Shown: positions 9,424-19,559 of the stretch, piece after piece
How the letters are laid out: every line of letters begins with the position of its first letter
How positions within the stretch are numbered: position 1 is the stretch's first letter
DNA from: Magnetococcales bacterium
GTDB lineage: Bacteria; Pseudomonadota; Magnetococcia; Magnetococcales; JADFYX01
Assembly (NCBI GenBank): GCA_002753565.1
Contig: PEAM01000004.1
Span: 102,631-166,630, forward strand
DNA length: 64,000 bases
Direction of reading: 5' to 3'
The notes under the pieces: generated by a model
Seen by the model: only the letters and a program-made list of their open reading frames with translations
Database searches by the model: none
Told to the model about the DNA's origin: nothing
Translations under genes and position numbers: made by a program

Positions 9424-10119
9424 TCAGGGGGAGGATGTGGGAAGATAGCCGCACGACTCAAGCAGAGGCAGCATATGGGCAGGGGGAGGTGCCGTCACCA
9501 CAATAGGGGGGCGTCTTTTGGAGAGTGGAATCGCCACCTCTCGGGCATGAAGCTGCAGAGAGAGAGACTGTCCGGGCTGTCTCTCACCATAGAGGGTATC
9601 CCCCACAAGGGGAAACCCCATCTGGGCACAGTGGACCCGGAGCTGGTGCGTACGACCGGTGCGGGGCTTTAGCTCCAGCCAAAAACCCGCCGCTCCCCGT
9701 CCCAGCAGACGATAGTCGGTCTGAGAGGGCTTTCCCTCGTCATCTACCACCATACGCCACTGATGCCGTTCTCCGGTTATTTTTTGCAGCGGCAGATCAA
9801 TCAGCCCCTCTTCCTCGGGTGGCTCTGAGGAGGCCATCGCCCAATAGCGTTTATGAATCTGCCCAGAAGCAAACAGCCGGCCTACCTTGCGCAACGCCTT
9901 GGGGTGGCGCCCCAACACCAGACAACCACTGGTTGCCCGATCAAGACGGTGGGCCAGAGATGGCCTTCTTGGCAGACCAAAACGCAGGGCATCAAAATAG
10001 TTTTCCAATGCCTCTCCACCACCCGGCGGCCCATGAACGGCGATACCGGCTGGCTTATTGATCACCAAAATCAAGCCGTCTCGATAGAGGATGCGCTCCT
10101 GCAGTTCGGCTTTGGTCAT
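9424..10119 (-). CDS. RluA-family pseudouridine synthase
   Basis: 231 residues. The catalytic loop HRLDRATSGCLVLG holds the invariant Asp. Other family motifs are NKPAGIAVHG, KRYWA, TDYRLL, LKPRTGRTHQLRVH and GDTLYG. It isomerises uridine to pseudouridine in rRNA or tRNA. There is no N-terminal S4 domain, so it resembles the short RluA/TruC/YjbO-type enzymes rather than RluC/RluD; the target base cannot be predicted. Its start ATG lies 14 bp from the end of the small upstream gene on the same strand. Confidence 0.88.
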   Translation of the reverse strand: MTKAELQERILYRDGLILVINKPAGIAVHGPPGGGEALENYFDALRFGLPRRPSLAHRLDRATSGCLVLGRHPKALRKVGRLFASGQIHKRYWAMASSEPPEEEGLIDLPLQKITGERHQWRMVVDDEGKPSQTDYRLLGRGAAGFWLELKPRTGRTHQLRVHCAQMGFPLVGDTLYGERQPGQSLSLQLHAREVAIPLSKRRPPIVVTAPPPAHMLPLLESCGYLPTSSP

Positions 10120-10133
10120 GCAACCATCCTAAA

Positions 10134-10379
10134 CTAGCAGGCCATGCGCATGCGCTGTTGGTACTCTTCTGTTGTCTCTTGTTGCAGATCATGCATTTCA
10201 GAGGCCTCTCTCTTCTCACGAAAAACCTGGGTCTTTCTTGCCGCAACGACCAGAGACTCCATACACTGCATCAGCTCCTCGTCCATCCGGGTTCGCCCCT
10301 CTTGCACTTCAAGAACCAGTTCTCCGGCCATCTGTTCTAAAATAGATTCCATCGCAACGAGTTTAGCAATACTGGCCAT
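10134..10379 (-). CDS. Small helical protein of unknown function
   Basis: 81 residues from the ATG at 10379, preceded by AAGGAG at a good distance. A longer frame to 10463 exists but has no ribosome site. The protein is predicted almost entirely helical, rich in Glu, Met and Gln (MESILEQMAGELVLEVQEG), with no signal peptide or membrane segment. I do not recognise a family. It is followed after 14 bp by the pseudouridine synthase gene, so the two may be cotranscribed. Confidence 0.55.
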   Translation of the reverse strand: MASIAKLVAMESILEQMAGELVLEVQEGRTRMDEELMQCMESLVVAARKTQVFREKREASEMHDLQQETTEEYQQRMRMAC

Positions 10380-10819
10380 CGGATACGCTCCTTCAAAGGA
10401 TAAATAAAAATAGATCCGGGTCTTCTCAACGAAAATACCCTTGTTCGTTCTTGTTAGCCTCATTACTTCAATATGCGTGCCACAAAAAGAGATCCATACG
10501 CTATTTATGTGAGCCTTTCCACCTGGATTGATGAATTTATATTTATTTACAACTAATTATACAATAATAATCCAACAACAAGGGGGGGTGAAATGGTTTG
10601 CCAAACAGCAGAAAACAGGGATAGTCCACAAGCCAGGTTTTAATAAACGGGAGGGCGTGGTAGGAAAAAAATGCACTTCTGAACCAGTGAGGGGGAAAAA
10701 ATGGCTACATTCCGGGTGGGGAGTCCAACAAGAGGGGTAAAAAAGTCATCGAAGAGAGGGGTAGTAGAAAAATCCACCCCTCTCCCGACTCTTGGCTATC
10801 AACAACCGTTTTCAGAGAT
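10380..10819. other. Gene-free interval, 440 bp
   Basis: AT-rich to the left and purine-rich in the middle. The only open frames are short and lack ribosome sites or recognisable composition. It should contain the promoter of the leftward small gene. The one structured element is the hairpin at 10754-10784, listed separately. No RNA gene is recognised. Confidence 0.4.
10754..10784 (-). terminator. Probable terminator of the coaX/SPOR transcript
   Basis: An inverted repeat with 8-bp arms (GAGAGGGG at 10754-10761, CCCCTCTC at 10777-10784) lies 35 bp beyond the stop of the leftward SPOR gene. On that strand a T-run follows after a short gap. Confidence 0.5.
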
Positions 10820-11584
10820 TCAGCTACCGGACTCCCAGCTCTCAATCTTGGGAATGGCAAGGCCAATGGTACTCATCCGATCACTGACCTCCTGAGCCTT
10901 GGCCTTGCTATTATAAGGCCCCATGAAAACCATGTGAATCTGCTCCTTGGCCTCAACCTTGATCAGCTTTAAGGGAGAGACCCCCATCGCCTCAATACGG
11001 TCCATTTCAAAGATGGCATCCGATAGGTTGATGGTCTCAACCAGCGGGATCACATACCCCTCTTCACCCGGCGTCACCCAGACATCCAACCCGCTGGCCC
11101 GAAGTTTAACTTCAGCCTCTCGGGCCGACTCCAAGCTACTGAACGGACCGGCCTGGACACTGTTCCTCAACACTTTCTCTTCAATAGCCCGAACCCTGGG
11201 ATTATAGCCCTGGTTACGCAGACGATCGACCAGTGGTGCAACCCCCTCCTTGGAGGTAAACTGACCTAGATGAACAATAAATTTAGAGGAGACAACGGCC
11301 GGCTTGACGGGAGCTTTCGATGCCACCACAGGCTTGGCCACTTTTAACTGTTGGGGTTTGTTGGCTTGGGCCGGGACAATGCGTTCACCCGTGGCCTGGA
11401 CAATTTTAGCGGTTGCAGGATCGGGAAGGGCAAACCGTTTTCCCGGCATGAGAGCCCCCTCCCAAAGCCCGCTATCCTCCTCAGAGGTAAAACCAGAGAT
11501 CAATACGGCACTGTTCATGGTGGCTAAAAGCACCACCAATACCAGCGGAACAATGCCAGAAATGGCTGGGAGACGAAGAGCCAC
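10820..11584 (-). CDS. SPOR-domain membrane protein
   Basis: 254 residues. An N-terminal membrane anchor or uncleaved signal (IVPLVLVVLLATMNSAVLI) is followed by a Lys/Pro/Val-rich linker. Two SPOR-type modules follow: the first around FIVHLGQFTSKEGVAPLVDRL and NSVQAGPFSSLESA, the second around HMVFMGPYNSKAKAQEV. SPOR domains bind glycan strands lacking stem peptides at the division septum. It follows coaX by 38 bp and probably ends the valS-nadC-birA-coaX transcript. The precise division role is inferred only from the domain. Confidence 0.75.
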   Translation of the reverse strand: MALRLPAISGIVPLVLVVLLATMNSAVLISGFTSEEDSGLWEGALMPGKRFALPDPATAKIVQATGERIVPAQANKPQQLKVAKPVVASKAPVKPAVVSSKFIVHLGQFTSKEGVAPLVDRLRNQGYNPRVRAIEEKVLRNSVQAGPFSSLESAREAEVKLRASGLDVWVTPGEEGYVIPLVETINLSDAIFEMDRIEAMGVSPLKLIKVEAKEQIHMVFMGPYNSKAKAQEVSDRMSTIGLAIPKIESWESGS

Positions 11585-11622
11585 GATACCCCCTTTGTCA
11601 AACTAAAACCAACTAGGTTACG

Positions 11623-12390
11623 TTAATTATTGCGTTCAAACAGCAAGCGCAGACCGTCAAGCGTAAGAAATTCATCAATCAAATCAATTCGTTCACTCTC
11701 TGCCGTCATCAATCTTGCCAATCCACCGGTTGCCAGCACCTTGACGGGGTCAAACCCCGACTCGGCAATAATACGGGCAATGAGGGCATCAACCAGCCCT
11801 ACATAGCCAAAATAGAGCCCGGATTGCATGGAGGAGACCGTATCACGACCGACCACTTTTTTGGGTCGGACCAGCTCAATCCGGGGCAACTTGGCTGTCT
11901 TCTCGAACAGGGCATTCATAGAGAGCCCCAAACCCGGCGCAATCGATCCCCCCAGATAGTCCCCTTCCGGGCTGATGAGATCAAAGGTGGTTGCTGTGCC
12001 AAAATCCACCACAACCACCGCATCACCAACCCGCTCATAGGCGGCCACCCCATTGACAATGCGATCCGCCCCGACATCTCGGGGGTTGTCATACCGTATC
12101 GACATATTGGTTTTCAGCCCTGGCCCCACCACCAGAGGTGAAATCTTCAAGTAGCGTTTTAACGAGCGAACAATCGCCGATTGGATGGGCGGAACCACAC
12201 TCGCCACAATCACCCCAGAGATCTTATTGAGGGGAATTTCAGCCAGATGGAACAGGTTGGCAATGAGGATACCATACTCATCACCCGTTTGATGAATCTG
12301 GGTGGCAAGGCGCCAGTGACGAATCAGTTTTTTTTTCTTGTAGACACCCAAGACCAGATTGGTATTTCCAATATCGACAACCAAGAGCAT
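11623..12390 (-). CDS. coaX: CoaX, type III pantothenate kinase
   Basis: 255 residues from the ATG at 12390, which has AAGGA 9 bp upstream and starts directly with MLLVVDIGNTNLVLGVY, the phosphate-binding motif. Further signatures are DNPRDVGADRIVN (pantothenate site) and VVVDFGTATTFDLI. It phosphorylates pantothenate in the first step of coenzyme A synthesis; type III enzymes need a monovalent cation and are not feedback inhibited by CoA. The start region overlaps nothing, but birA ends inside its upstream leader, so the genes are co-transcribed. birA-coaX adjacency is common in bacteria. Confidence 0.92.
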   Translation of the reverse strand: MLLVVDIGNTNLVLGVYKKKKLIRHWRLATQIHQTGDEYGILIANLFHLAEIPLNKISGVIVASVVPPIQSAIVRSLKRYLKISPLVVGPGLKTNMSIRYDNPRDVGADRIVNGVAAYERVGDAVVVVDFGTATTFDLISPEGDYLGGSIAPGLGLSMNALFEKTAKLPRIELVRPKKVVGRDTVSSMQSGLYFGYVGLVDALIARIIAESGFDPVKVLATGGLARLMTAESERIDLIDEFLTLDGLRLLFERNN

Positions 12391-12400
12391 AGCACAATCC

Positions 12401-13432
12401 TTATGAAGAACAGTCCGAAGCATCCAGCAACATCACATCACCTGCCAGAACTCGAGTCTCCTGACCCGACTCCTCTTTTTTAACAATCAAAAACCCTTCT
12501 GAATCCAGATCCACCGCAAAAGCTGTAAAAGAGTCAGCCACCAAATTAACCTGAACTCGACGGCCTGCTATTCGGGAACGCTGTAGCCAGGTTGTTCGAA
12601 TGGGCGCAAAACCATCGGCCAGGTAGTGACGATACCAAACTCGGAACCTGTTTAAAAAATCGGCTAAAAAGGCCGATCTCTTAACCTTTTTTTTCAGATG
12701 ATCCCATAAAGTTGCCGCAATTCCAGAAACTTCCGGAGCTAAATCGGCCAGCGCCACATTGACATTGACCCCCACACCCACCACCACAAATTGAATACGG
12801 CTCTCCTCCACCGCCATTTCGGTCAGGATACCCGCCAGCTTTTTTCCGCCCAGCAGCAGATCGTTGGGCCACTTGATCTCAACGGAGTCAGCACCAAAGC
12901 TGCTCACCGTCTCCGCCAAGGCCAGCCCGGTCAGGAGAGTAAGCTGGGCGGCAAAACGGGGCTCTATGGTGGGACGTAGAATCAGGGAAAAATAGAGGTT
13001 AACCCCAGCCGGAGAGTCCCAAACCCGCCCCAACCGACCTTTTCCTCGGCTCTGATGGTCCGCCACCACCACTGTCCCATCCAACGCCCCCCCTCTGGCC
13101 AGGGCACCTGCTTTCTCGTTGGTGGAGTCCAGCGTGGTAAAAAAGTGAAATTTATCCTCAACAAAAAGCCCGTCTGAAAGGGTCTCTTGGTTAAGTTCAA
13201 GAGCAACCGCCTGGGCTGAAGGGGTATCCGGCTCTGCAACCAACACATACCCCTGCCTTGGAATGGACTCGATATGAAAGCCAGACTTTCGTAAGCTCTC
13301 CACCCGCTTCCAGACCGCAGCCCGAGAGATAGACAGCGCCCGACCAATCAGCCGACCCGACACCGGCTCACCCTGAGCTTGACTCAGGATATCGACCAGC
13401 TGCCGGTTAGGTGGTGATAAGGAGGGAGACAT
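12401..13432 (-). CDS. birA: BirA, biotin-[acetyl-CoA-carboxylase] ligase with repressor domain
   Basis: About 343 residues. An N-terminal winged helix (SGRLIGRALSISRAAVWKRVESLRKSG) is followed by the ligase core: STNEKA, SRGKGRLGRVWDSP for biotinyl-AMP binding, then KWPNDLLLGGKKLAGIL with the catalytic lysine, and a small C-terminal SH3-like domain. It attaches biotin to carboxylase carrier protein and, through the DNA-binding domain, can repress biotin genes. The start at 13432 (MSPSLSPP) or 13447 overlaps the end of nadC, indicating translational coupling; which ATG is used is not clear. Confidence 0.9.
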   Translation of the reverse strand: MSPSLSPPNRQLVDILSQAQGEPVSGRLIGRALSISRAAVWKRVESLRKSGFHIESIPRQGYVLVAEPDTPSAQAVALELNQETLSDGLFVEDKFHFFTTLDSTNEKAGALARGGALDGTVVVADHQSRGKGRLGRVWDSPAGVNLYFSLILRPTIEPRFAAQLTLLTGLALAETVSSFGADSVEIKWPNDLLLGGKKLAGILTEMAVEESRIQFVVVGVGVNVNVALADLAPEVSGIAATLWDHLKKKVKRSAFLADFLNRFRVWYRHYLADGFAPIRTTWLQRSRIAGRRVQVNLVADSFTAFAVDLDSEGFLIVKKEESGQETRVLAGDVMLLDASDCSS

Positions 13433-14237
13433 CCCGGCTTCCGGCACTGTGGGTGATGGCCCCGACCGAGATCAGGTCCACTCCGGTCTCGGCAATGGCT
13501 CGGACACTCTCCAGGGTCACGTTGCCACTGGCCTCCAGCAGCGCTTTTCCCCCGGCAATGGCCACCGCCTTTTCAAGGGTGGGAATATCCATGTTATCCA
13601 ATAAAATAGCCTGGGCGCCTGCATCCAACGCCTCGCGGACCTGATCGAGGTTTTCAACCTCAACCTCAATCCGGTGGAGATGGCTGGCAGACTCCTCCAT
13701 CCGCTTGACGGCTGCCGTAATCCCACCAGCCAGGGTAATATGGTTCTCTTTGATCAAAACCCCATCATCCAGCCCCATCCGATGGTTGTATCCCCCACCG
13801 ACCCGAACCGCATATTTTTGCAGCTGACGCAGACCAGGGGTTGTTTTACGGGTGTCGACAATACGGGCGTTGGTCCCATCGATCTTCTCGACATAGTTCT
13901 GGGTCAGGCTGGCGACGGCAGAGAGGTTTTGTAAAAAATTCAGGGCGACCCGCTCCCCGGTTAAAATCCCCCGAGCCGGACCGGTAATGGTACAGATCCG
14001 GTTGCCCGCCCGCACCCCCTCACCGTCGGGCTTATCCGGCATCATGCGGATGCGAGGATCCACCAAGCGGAAAACCTCCACCATCACCGGCAGACCACAG
14101 ACGATAAAATCCTCCTTGGCAACCATCTCTGCTTCAGCCTTTTGACCGGCAGGAACCAAGGTGTTGGTGGTGATATCCCCCCGCCCCAGATCCTGGGCAA
14201 GGGCATTTTTACAAATATCGGCCCATAGTGGAATCAT
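13407..14237 (-). CDS. nadC: NadC, nicotinate-nucleotide pyrophosphorylase (carboxylating)
   Basis: 276 residues. Quinolinate phosphoribosyltransferase converts quinolinate and PRPP to nicotinate mononucleotide in de novo NAD synthesis. Motifs visible are LGRGDITTN near the N-terminus, [36 protein letters not shown] and the C-terminal SVGAITHSA. The ATG overlaps the valS stop codon (ATGA), a sign of translational coupling. nadA and nadB are not nearby. Confidence 0.93.
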   Translation of the reverse strand: MIPLWADICKNALAQDLGRGDITTNTLVPAGQKAEAEMVAKEDFIVCGLPVMVEVFRLVDPRIRMMPDKPDGEGVRAGNRICTITGPARGILTGERVALNFLQNLSAVASLTQNYVEKIDGTNARIVDTRKTTPGLRQLQKYAVRVGGGYNHRMGLDDGVLIKENHITLAGGITAAVKRMEESASHLHRIEVEVENLDQVREALDAGAQAILLDNMDIPTLEKAVAIAGGKALLEASGNVTLESVRAIAETGVDLISVGAITHSAGSRDVSLLITT

Positions 14238-17041
14238 GTCACACTCCGTAGTTTTTCCATTCGTTCTAACGCCCGGCTTAAGCCAGCCTTTTTCTCTTCC
14301 ATCTCCTGCTGCTTGCCTCGCTCTTTTTCAACCACCTCCGGCTTGGCTTTGGCTAAAAAGTTGGGGTTGGAGAGTTTTCCGGTTACCCGCAACAGATCTT
14401 TTTCCAGCTTTTGCAGCCCCTTCAATAGCCGAGCCGTCTCCGCATCCACATCAATCAGCCCAGCCAGGGGAATAAAAATCTGCATCTCCTCCACCACCCC
14501 AGTAGCCGCCCCCTCCGGGGCCTCCCCAGAGAGAATATCCCAGGAGTCCAGACGGGCCAAGACAGAGATCAACCCTTCATGACGCTTAAGTCGCTCAACC
14601 ATGGTTTGGGAGCCTGAAACCAACACAACCAACCGCTTACCCGGCGAGAGATCCATCTCGGCTCGAACCGTACGAACCGCCGTCACAAAGGACATCACCC
14701 AGGCCATCTCTTTTTCCAGAGCCGGATCAACCCGATCCGCATCAACCTCCGGCCAGGAAGAGATCATGATCGACGGCCCTTCTCGCCCAACCAGAGGGGC
14801 CACCTTCTGCCACAGCTCTTCGGTAATAAACGGCATCAGAGGGTGCAGAAGCCGCAACGACTCCTCCAAAACCCCGACCATGCAGTGACGAGCTGCTATC
14901 TTGCTGGCTTCGGAAACCTCATCCCCATAGATGACCGGCTTGACCATCTCCAGATACCAGTCACAGTAGCCCCCCCAGATAAATTGATAGGCCACGCTGG
15001 AAGCATCGTTGAATCGATACTCCTCGATGGCTGTCGCCACCTCTTTTTTTACCTGCTGCAGTCGAGAGAGAATCCAGCGATCCGCGGCCGAATCGTTCAG
15101 ACTGTCCGAATCGGCTCCACAGGTTTGACCTTCGGTATTCATCAACACAAAACGGGTGGCGTTCCAGAGCTTATTGCAAAAGTTCCGATACCCCTCAATA
15201 CGCCCCAGATCAAACTTGATATCCCGACCCTGGGTCGCCAAACTGGCCATGGTAAAACGCAGCGCATCGGCTCCAAAGGGGGGGATGCCGTCCGGGAACT
15301 CCTTTCGGGTAGCCGCAGCAATTTTTTCAGCCAGGTGAGGCTGCATCATATCCTTGGTCCGTTTGGCAACCAAAGCCTCTAAATCAATGCCGTCGATCAG
15401 ATCCAAGGGGTCCAGAATATTCCCTTTGGACTTGCTCATCTTATGCCCCTCACCATCCCGAACCAGACCGGTAATGTAGACATCGTGAAAAGGGACCTGA
15501 TCGGTAAATTTAAGCCCCATCATTACCATTCTAGCCACCCAGAAAAAGATGATGTCAAAGGCGGTAACCAGTACGTTGGTTGGATAGAAGTCGATCATCT
15601 CCTGGGTATTTTTCGGCCAGCCCAAGGTGGCAAAGGGCCAAAGAGCCGAGGAAAACCAGGTATCCAGAACATCCGGATCACGGGTCAATGTGACCAACTT
15701 GCCGTAATGTTCCGCCGCCAGTTCATAGACCTCCTCTTCACAGTTGCAGACAAACAGATGGCCATCGGGACCATACCAGGCGGGAATTTGATGTCCCCAC
15801 CAAATTTGTCGGGAGATACACCAATCCTGGATATTACGCATCCACTCAAAATAGGTTTTATCCCAGTTTGCCGGTACAAAACGAATCCGCCCATCTTCCA
15901 CCGCCTTAATCGCCTCCTCAGCCAGCGGAGCGGTTTTCACATACCATTGGTCGGTCAGATAAGGCTCGATAACCGCCTTGGAGCGGTCACCACGAGGTAC
16001 CATGAGTTTATGAGGCTCCACCTTTTCCAGCAAGCCCAACGCATCCAGATCGGCCACCACTTTCTTGCGGGCGACATAACGGTCAAGCCCCCGATAGGGT
16101 TCGGGCGCCTCATCGACTATGGCGGCATCTTTGGTGAAAATATTGATGAGGGGCAGGTTGTGTCGGCTCCCCACCTCATGATCGTTAAAGTCGTGGGCAG
16201 GGGTGATTTTTACACAGCCGGACCCAAACTCCGGGTCCACATAGTCATCGGCAATAATGGGAATGGTTCGCAAGGTAAGGGGTAGCTGTACCGATTGACC
16301 AACCAGATGCCGATACCGTTCATCTTCCGGATGAACCGCAACAGCACAATCTCCCAGCATGGTTTCCGGGCGGGTGGTGGCAACGGTTAAAAAGCCGGAG
16401 CCATCTGTCAGAGGGTAGCGCATATGCCACATAAACCCCTCTTCCTGCTCAGAGAGCACCTCCAGGTCGGAGACCGCCGTATGCAGCACCGGGTCCCAGT
16501 TGACCAATCTTTTTCCTCGATAGATCAACCCTTCATTATAGAGCCGGACAAACTCCTCCTGAACCGCATGGGAAAGCTCCCGATCCATGGTGAACTTTTC
16601 CCGACTCCAGTCACAAGAGGCACCCAAACGGCGCAACTGATGCACAATCGTCCCGCCCGAGCTCTCTTTCCACGCCCAAACCCGGTCGATAAACGCCTCA
16701 CGGCCTAAATCGTGGCGGGTTTTCCCCTCTGCCTCCAACTGTCTCTCCACCACCATCTGGGTAGCAATACCGGCATGATCGGTACCCACCTGCCACAGAG
16801 TCTGTTTGCCTTTCATCCGGTGGTAGCGAATCAGGGCATCCATGATGGTATCCTGAAAAGCATGACCCATATGGAGATTTCCGGTCACATTGGGAGGAGG
16901 AATCATTAAACTATAGGAGTCCCGCCCGGCCTTGGGACCAGGAGAAAAATAGCCGCTCTGTTCCCACATGGCATAACGGCGTTTTTCAACATGGGTGGGA
17001 TCATACGTTTTGGGAAGGGTGGTATCGTCCAAATCCGACAT
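14234..17041 (-). CDS. valS: ValS, valyl-tRNA synthetase
   Basis: 935 residues from the ATG at 17041 ([15 protein letters not shown]). Class I signatures are [13 protein letters not shown] (HIGH-type) and [12 protein letters not shown] (KMSKS). The editing domain carries [17 protein letters not shown], and a C-terminal coiled coil (last 60 residues) is typical of ValS. It charges tRNA-Val. It starts a four-gene run with nadC, birA and coaX. A terminator hairpin lies between it and the upstream PopZ-like gene, so it likely has its own promoter. Confidence 0.96.
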   Translation of the reverse strand: MSDLDDTTLPKTYDPTHVEKRRYAMWEQSGYFSPGPKAGRDSYSLMIPPPNVTGNLHMGHAFQDTIMDALIRYHRMKGKQTLWQVGTDHAGIATQMVVERQLEAEGKTRHDLGREAFIDRVWAWKESSGGTIVHQLRRLGASCDWSREKFTMDRELSHAVQEEFVRLYNEGLIYRGKRLVNWDPVLHTAVSDLEVLSEQEEGFMWHMRYPLTDGSGFLTVATTRPETMLGDCAVAVHPEDERYRHLVGQSVQLPLTLRTIPIIADDYVDPEFGSGCVKITPAHDFNDHEVGSRHNLPLINIFTKDAAIVDEAPEPYRGLDRYVARKKVVADLDALGLLEKVEPHKLMVPRGDRSKAVIEPYLTDQWYVKTAPLAEEAIKAVEDGRIRFVPANWDKTYFEWMRNIQDWCISRQIWWGHQIPAWYGPDGHLFVCNCEEEVYELAAEHYGKLVTLTRDPDVLDTWFSSALWPFATLGWPKNTQEMIDFYPTNVLVTAFDIIFFWVARMVMMGLKFTDQVPFHDVYITGLVRDGEGHKMSKSKGNILDPLDLIDGIDLEALVAKRTKDMMQPHLAEKIAAATRKEFPDGIPPFGADALRFTMASLATQGRDIKFDLGRIEGYRNFCNKLWNATRFVLMNTEGQTCGADSDSLNDSAADRWILSRLQQVKKEVATAIEEYRFNDASSVAYQFIWGGYCDWYLEMVKPVIYGDEVSEASKIAARHCMVGVLEESLRLLHPLMPFITEELWQKVAPLVGREGPSIMISSWPEVDADRVDPALEKEMAWVMSFVTAVRTVRAEMDLSPGKRLVVLVSGSQTMVERLKRHEGLISVLARLDSWDILSGEAPEGAATGVVEEMQIFIPLAGLIDVDAETARLLKGLQKLEKDLLRVTGKLSNPNFLAKAKPEVVEKERGKQQEMEEKKAGLSRALERMEKLRSVT

Positions 17042-17087
17042 CTTAGTTATTCGTTCCGCTTCTAGATAAAAAAAGAGATAAACCAAA

Positions 17088-17120
17088 CGGCAAGAGGCAC
17101 CCAGATTGTACCTCTTGCCG
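17088..17120 (-). terminator. Rho-independent terminator after the PopZ-like gene
   Basis: Perfect 10-bp arms CGGCAAGAGG (17088-17097) and CCTCTTGCCG (17111-17120) lie 28 bp past the leftward stop. On the minus strand the stem is followed by a T-rich stretch across 17065-17087. Confidence 0.75.
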
Positions 17121-17147
17121 ACATGTGCATGCTCTGATGAAAAAGGG

Positions 17148-19502
17148 CTATTGGCCGTTTTTGATACGCTCCAACTCCAGACGAATCGCCTCTTCCAACA
17201 GTTGAGGCAGCACCTCTTCCAGAACAGAGCGGGTCATCTCACGCGTTAATGATTCTACTTGTGGCCCATAGTTCTCCCGCAGAAAGTCCGGGGTTAATCC
17301 CTCCCATTCTGGCTCGGGTTCTGCTTCAACCTCGGGTTCTGGCTCAACCTCGGGCTCGGGCTCTGCTTCAACCTCGGGCTCTGGCTCTGCTTCAACCTCG
17401 GGTTCTGGCTCAACCTCGGGTTCTGGCTCAACCTCGGGTTCTGGCTCAACCTCGGGCTCTGCTTCAACCTCGGGTTCTGGCTCAACCTCGGGCTCTGCTT
17501 CAACCTCGGGTTCTGGCTCAACCTCGGGTTCTGGCTCAACCTCGGGCTCTGGCTCAACCTCGGGTTCTGCTTCAACCTCGGGCTCTGCTTCAACCTCGGG
17601 CTCTGGCTCAACCTCGGGCTCTGCTTCAACCTCGGGCTCTGCTTCAACCTCGGGCTCTGGCTCAACCTCGGGTTCTGCTTCAACCTCGGGCTCTGCTTCA
17701 ACCTCGGGCTCTGGCTCAACCTCGGGTTCTGCTTCAACCTCGGGTTCTGGCTCAACCTCGGGTTCTGGCTCAACCTCAGGTTCTGGCTCAACCTCGGGTT
17801 CTGGCTCAACCTCGGGTTCTGGCTCAACCTCGGGTTCTGGCTCAACCTCGGGTTCTGCTTCAACCTCGGGCTCAACCTCAGGCTCTGGCTCAACCTCAGG
17901 CTCTGGCTCAACCTCTGGCTCAACCTCTGGCTCTGGCTCAACCTCGGGTTCTGCTTCAACCTCGGGTTCTGGCTCAACCTCGGGCTCGGGCTCTGGCTCA
18001 ACCTCGGGCTCAACCTCGGGCTCTGCTTCAACCTCGGGCTCAACCTCGGGCTCGGGCTCGGGCTCAACCTCGGGCTCTGCTTCAACCTCGGGTTCTGGCT
18101 CAACCTCAGGCTCGGGCTCAACCTCGGGTTCTGGCTCAACCTCGGGCTCGGGCTCAACCTTGGGCTCCTCTTCCAGCTTGGCTTTCAAAGAGGCTACCGC
18201 ATCTTTGGGAATCTCCATTCCACTCAAATCAAGAAAATCTTCTTCCTCTTCCAACATCTCTTCCGATAGTGGGTCAAGATCAGATCCGCTCTCCTCTTCA
18301 GGATCAGGCTGTTGATCGGGAGAAGAGTCATCCTCTATCTGAGCCTCTGTCTCAAAATCGGCAATATCCGTTTCTGAGATCAAATCATCCGTAACAGCCG
18401 ACTCCTCCTCATCCTCCTCCTCAAAAAAGCCCGCCTCATCCAGATCATCCAGAGAGAGCTCTTCTTCTTCCGCCTCCGGCTCTTGAGGAGCGTTTAACGC
18501 CTGAAGCTCCGCTTCCAAGGCAGCATCCGAGTCATCTCCATCCCAATCTTCAGAAGAGACCTCCTCCTCAACCAGATCTTCCAGCGCGGTTTCATCTTCT
18601 GGGTTCAAGGTGTCAGAGAGGCCATCTTCCTCCTGCTCCAACTCTTCCAGGGTGTGACCACCCAGCCCCAACTCTTCCAGAGATACCTCCTCATCAGAAC
18701 CATCGGCTGATCTCTCTTCTGACCCATCCAGAGTAGAGTCGTCCCCTTCTATCTTACCCAGAGAGTCTTCCTCATCCAAACTATCCAGAAAGGCCTCATC
18801 CTCTTCCACCTCTTCCAAAGAATCTTCCTCATCCAGTCCATCCAGAAAGGCCTCATCCTCTTCCACCTCTTCCAAAGAATCTTCCTCATCCAGTCCATCC
18901 AGAGAGGCCTCATCCTCTTCCACCTCTTCCAAAGAATCTTCCTCATCCAGTCCATCCAGAGAGGCCTCATCCTCTTCCACCTCTTCCAAACCATCCAGAG
19001 AATCTTCCTCATCCAGGCTCTCTTCCATGGAGGGCTCTTCTCGGCCTTGCTCTTCCAAAGAGGTGCTTGACGCTTCGGCTTCATCCAGAGAGGGCTCTTC
19101 TCTTCCCGACTCATCCAGAAAACTCTCCTCCCCAGGCAGATCATCCAGAGAGGGCTCTTCTCTTCCTGACGGGTCGGAAGAGGTGTTTACACCAGCCAGC
19201 CGTTGTTCCAACTCTTCCAGAGCCACATTGTCTGAATCCTCCTGCAGCTCGTCCGTTTCTCCCCCCTCCTCTGCCAAGGAGTCATCTTCACCCGAGATAG
19301 CCCCCAAAAGCTCATCACTCCCCTCACCATCGAGAATATCTTCCAGAGAAGAGAGGATATCCTCCATGGAGGGGCTGACCGTTTCCGGCTGCTGTTTTGC
19401 AGATGGAGAAACCATCTCATCGTCAGACAGGCCAACCTCATCACCGATAAGCAGGTCGGACTCCTGAGACAGTTTATCGTTACTGGATTTACTTTGCGCC
19501 AT
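17148..19502 (-). CDS. popZ: PopZ-like polar organizing protein with giant Glu/Pro repeat region
   Basis: 784 residues, extremely acidic. Three parts match the PopZ plan. First, an N-terminal amphipathic motif near residues 43-60 ([18 protein letters not shown]), like the PTMEEILASIRRIISED start of PopZ. Second, an acidic Pro/Glu/Asp linker, here about 670 residues against roughly 80 in Caulobacter. Third, a C-terminal helical oligomerisation block of about 50 residues ([19 protein letters not shown] onward). The linker holds four 19-residue Asp/Glu units (about residues 170-245) and a long run of EPEVEP hexapeptides (about 447-730). PopZ forms polar condensates that anchor ParB-parS. The neighbouring valS gene reproduces alphaproteobacterial synteny. 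Homology rests on short termini, so alternatives are any acidic scaffold protein. Confidence 0.7.
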   Translation of the reverse strand: MAQSKSSNDKLSQESDLLIGDEVGLSDDEMVSPSAKQQPETVSPSMEDILSSLEDILDGEGSDELLGAISGEDDSLAEEGGETDELQEDSDNVALEELEQRLAGVNTSSDPSGREEPSLDDLPGEESFLDESGREEPSLDEAEASSTSLEEQGREEPSMEESLDEEDSLDGLEEVEEDEASLDGLDEEDSLEEVEEDEASLDGLDEEDSLEEVEEDEAFLDGLDEEDSLEEVEEDEAFLDSLDEEDSLGKIEGDDSTLDGSEERSADGSDEEVSLEELGLGGHTLEELEQEEDGLSDTLNPEDETALEDLVEEEVSSEDWDGDDSDAALEAELQALNAPQEPEAEEEELSLDDLDEAGFFEEEDEEESAVTDDLISETDIADFETEAQIEDDSSPDQQPDPEEESGSDLDPLSEEMLEEEEDFLDLSGMEIPKDAVASLKAKLEEEPKVEPEPEVEPEPEVEPEPEVEPEPEVEAEPEVEPEPEPEVEPEVEAEPEVEPEVEPEPEPEVEPEPEVEAEPEVEPEPEVEPEVEPEPEVEPEPEVEPEVEAEPEVEPEPEVEPEPEVEPEPEVEPEPEVEPEPEVEPEPEVEAEPEVEPEPEVEAEPEVEAEPEVEPEPEVEAEPEVEAEPEVEPEPEVEAEPEVEAEPEVEPEPEVEPEPEVEPEPEVEAEPEVEPEPEVEAEPEVEPEPEVEPEPEVEPEPEVEAEPEPEVEAEPEPEVEPEPEVEAEPEPEWEGLTPDFLRENYGPQVESLTREMTRSVLEEVLPQLLEEAIRLELERIKNGQ
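17311..18166. repeat. 18-bp tandem repeat tract encoding [12 protein letters not shown]
   Basis: Roughly 47 near-identical 18-bp units (plus-strand form GGCTCAACCTCGGGTTCT, with GCTTCAACCTC variants and occasional 6- or 12-bp deletions). They keep one minus-strand frame open as alternating Glu-Pro-Glu-Val. Because the period is a multiple of three, other frames are also open, producing spurious long frames. The tract is prone to slippage and to assembly collapse. Confidence 0.9.
18766..18994. repeat. 57-bp tandem repeat encoding 19-residue acidic units
   Basis: Four consecutive 57-bp units within the PopZ-like gene, encoding [19 protein letters not shown] with few substitutions (Ser to Phe, Gly to Ser). 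Near-perfect DNA identity between units suggests recent duplication. Confidence 0.85.
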
Positions 19503-19559
19503 GTTCCCTCATCTCTCTTTCAACTGGGTCTAAAATGGGAGCCAGGGGAAAAAACCGGG

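Noticed and set aside
10528..10740. 70-codon frame in the gap before the SPOR gene
   Set aside because: No ribosome site, odd composition, no similarity.
15443..16285. 280-codon frame antisense to valS
   Set aside because: Codon-bias shadow of a well-conserved gene.
17294..18157. Minus-strand Ser/Pro/Arg repeat frame
   Set aside because: Second frame of the same 18-bp repeats, kept open only by periodicity.
17311..18166. Possible CRISPR array
   Set aside because: Units are directly abutting with no spacers and encode protein; no cas genes.
17249..18394. Long plus-strand frame of Leu-Ala-Gln-Pro-Arg repeats
   Set aside because: It is the shadow of the 18-bp repeats in the PopZ-like gene; no ribosome site and no unique sequence.
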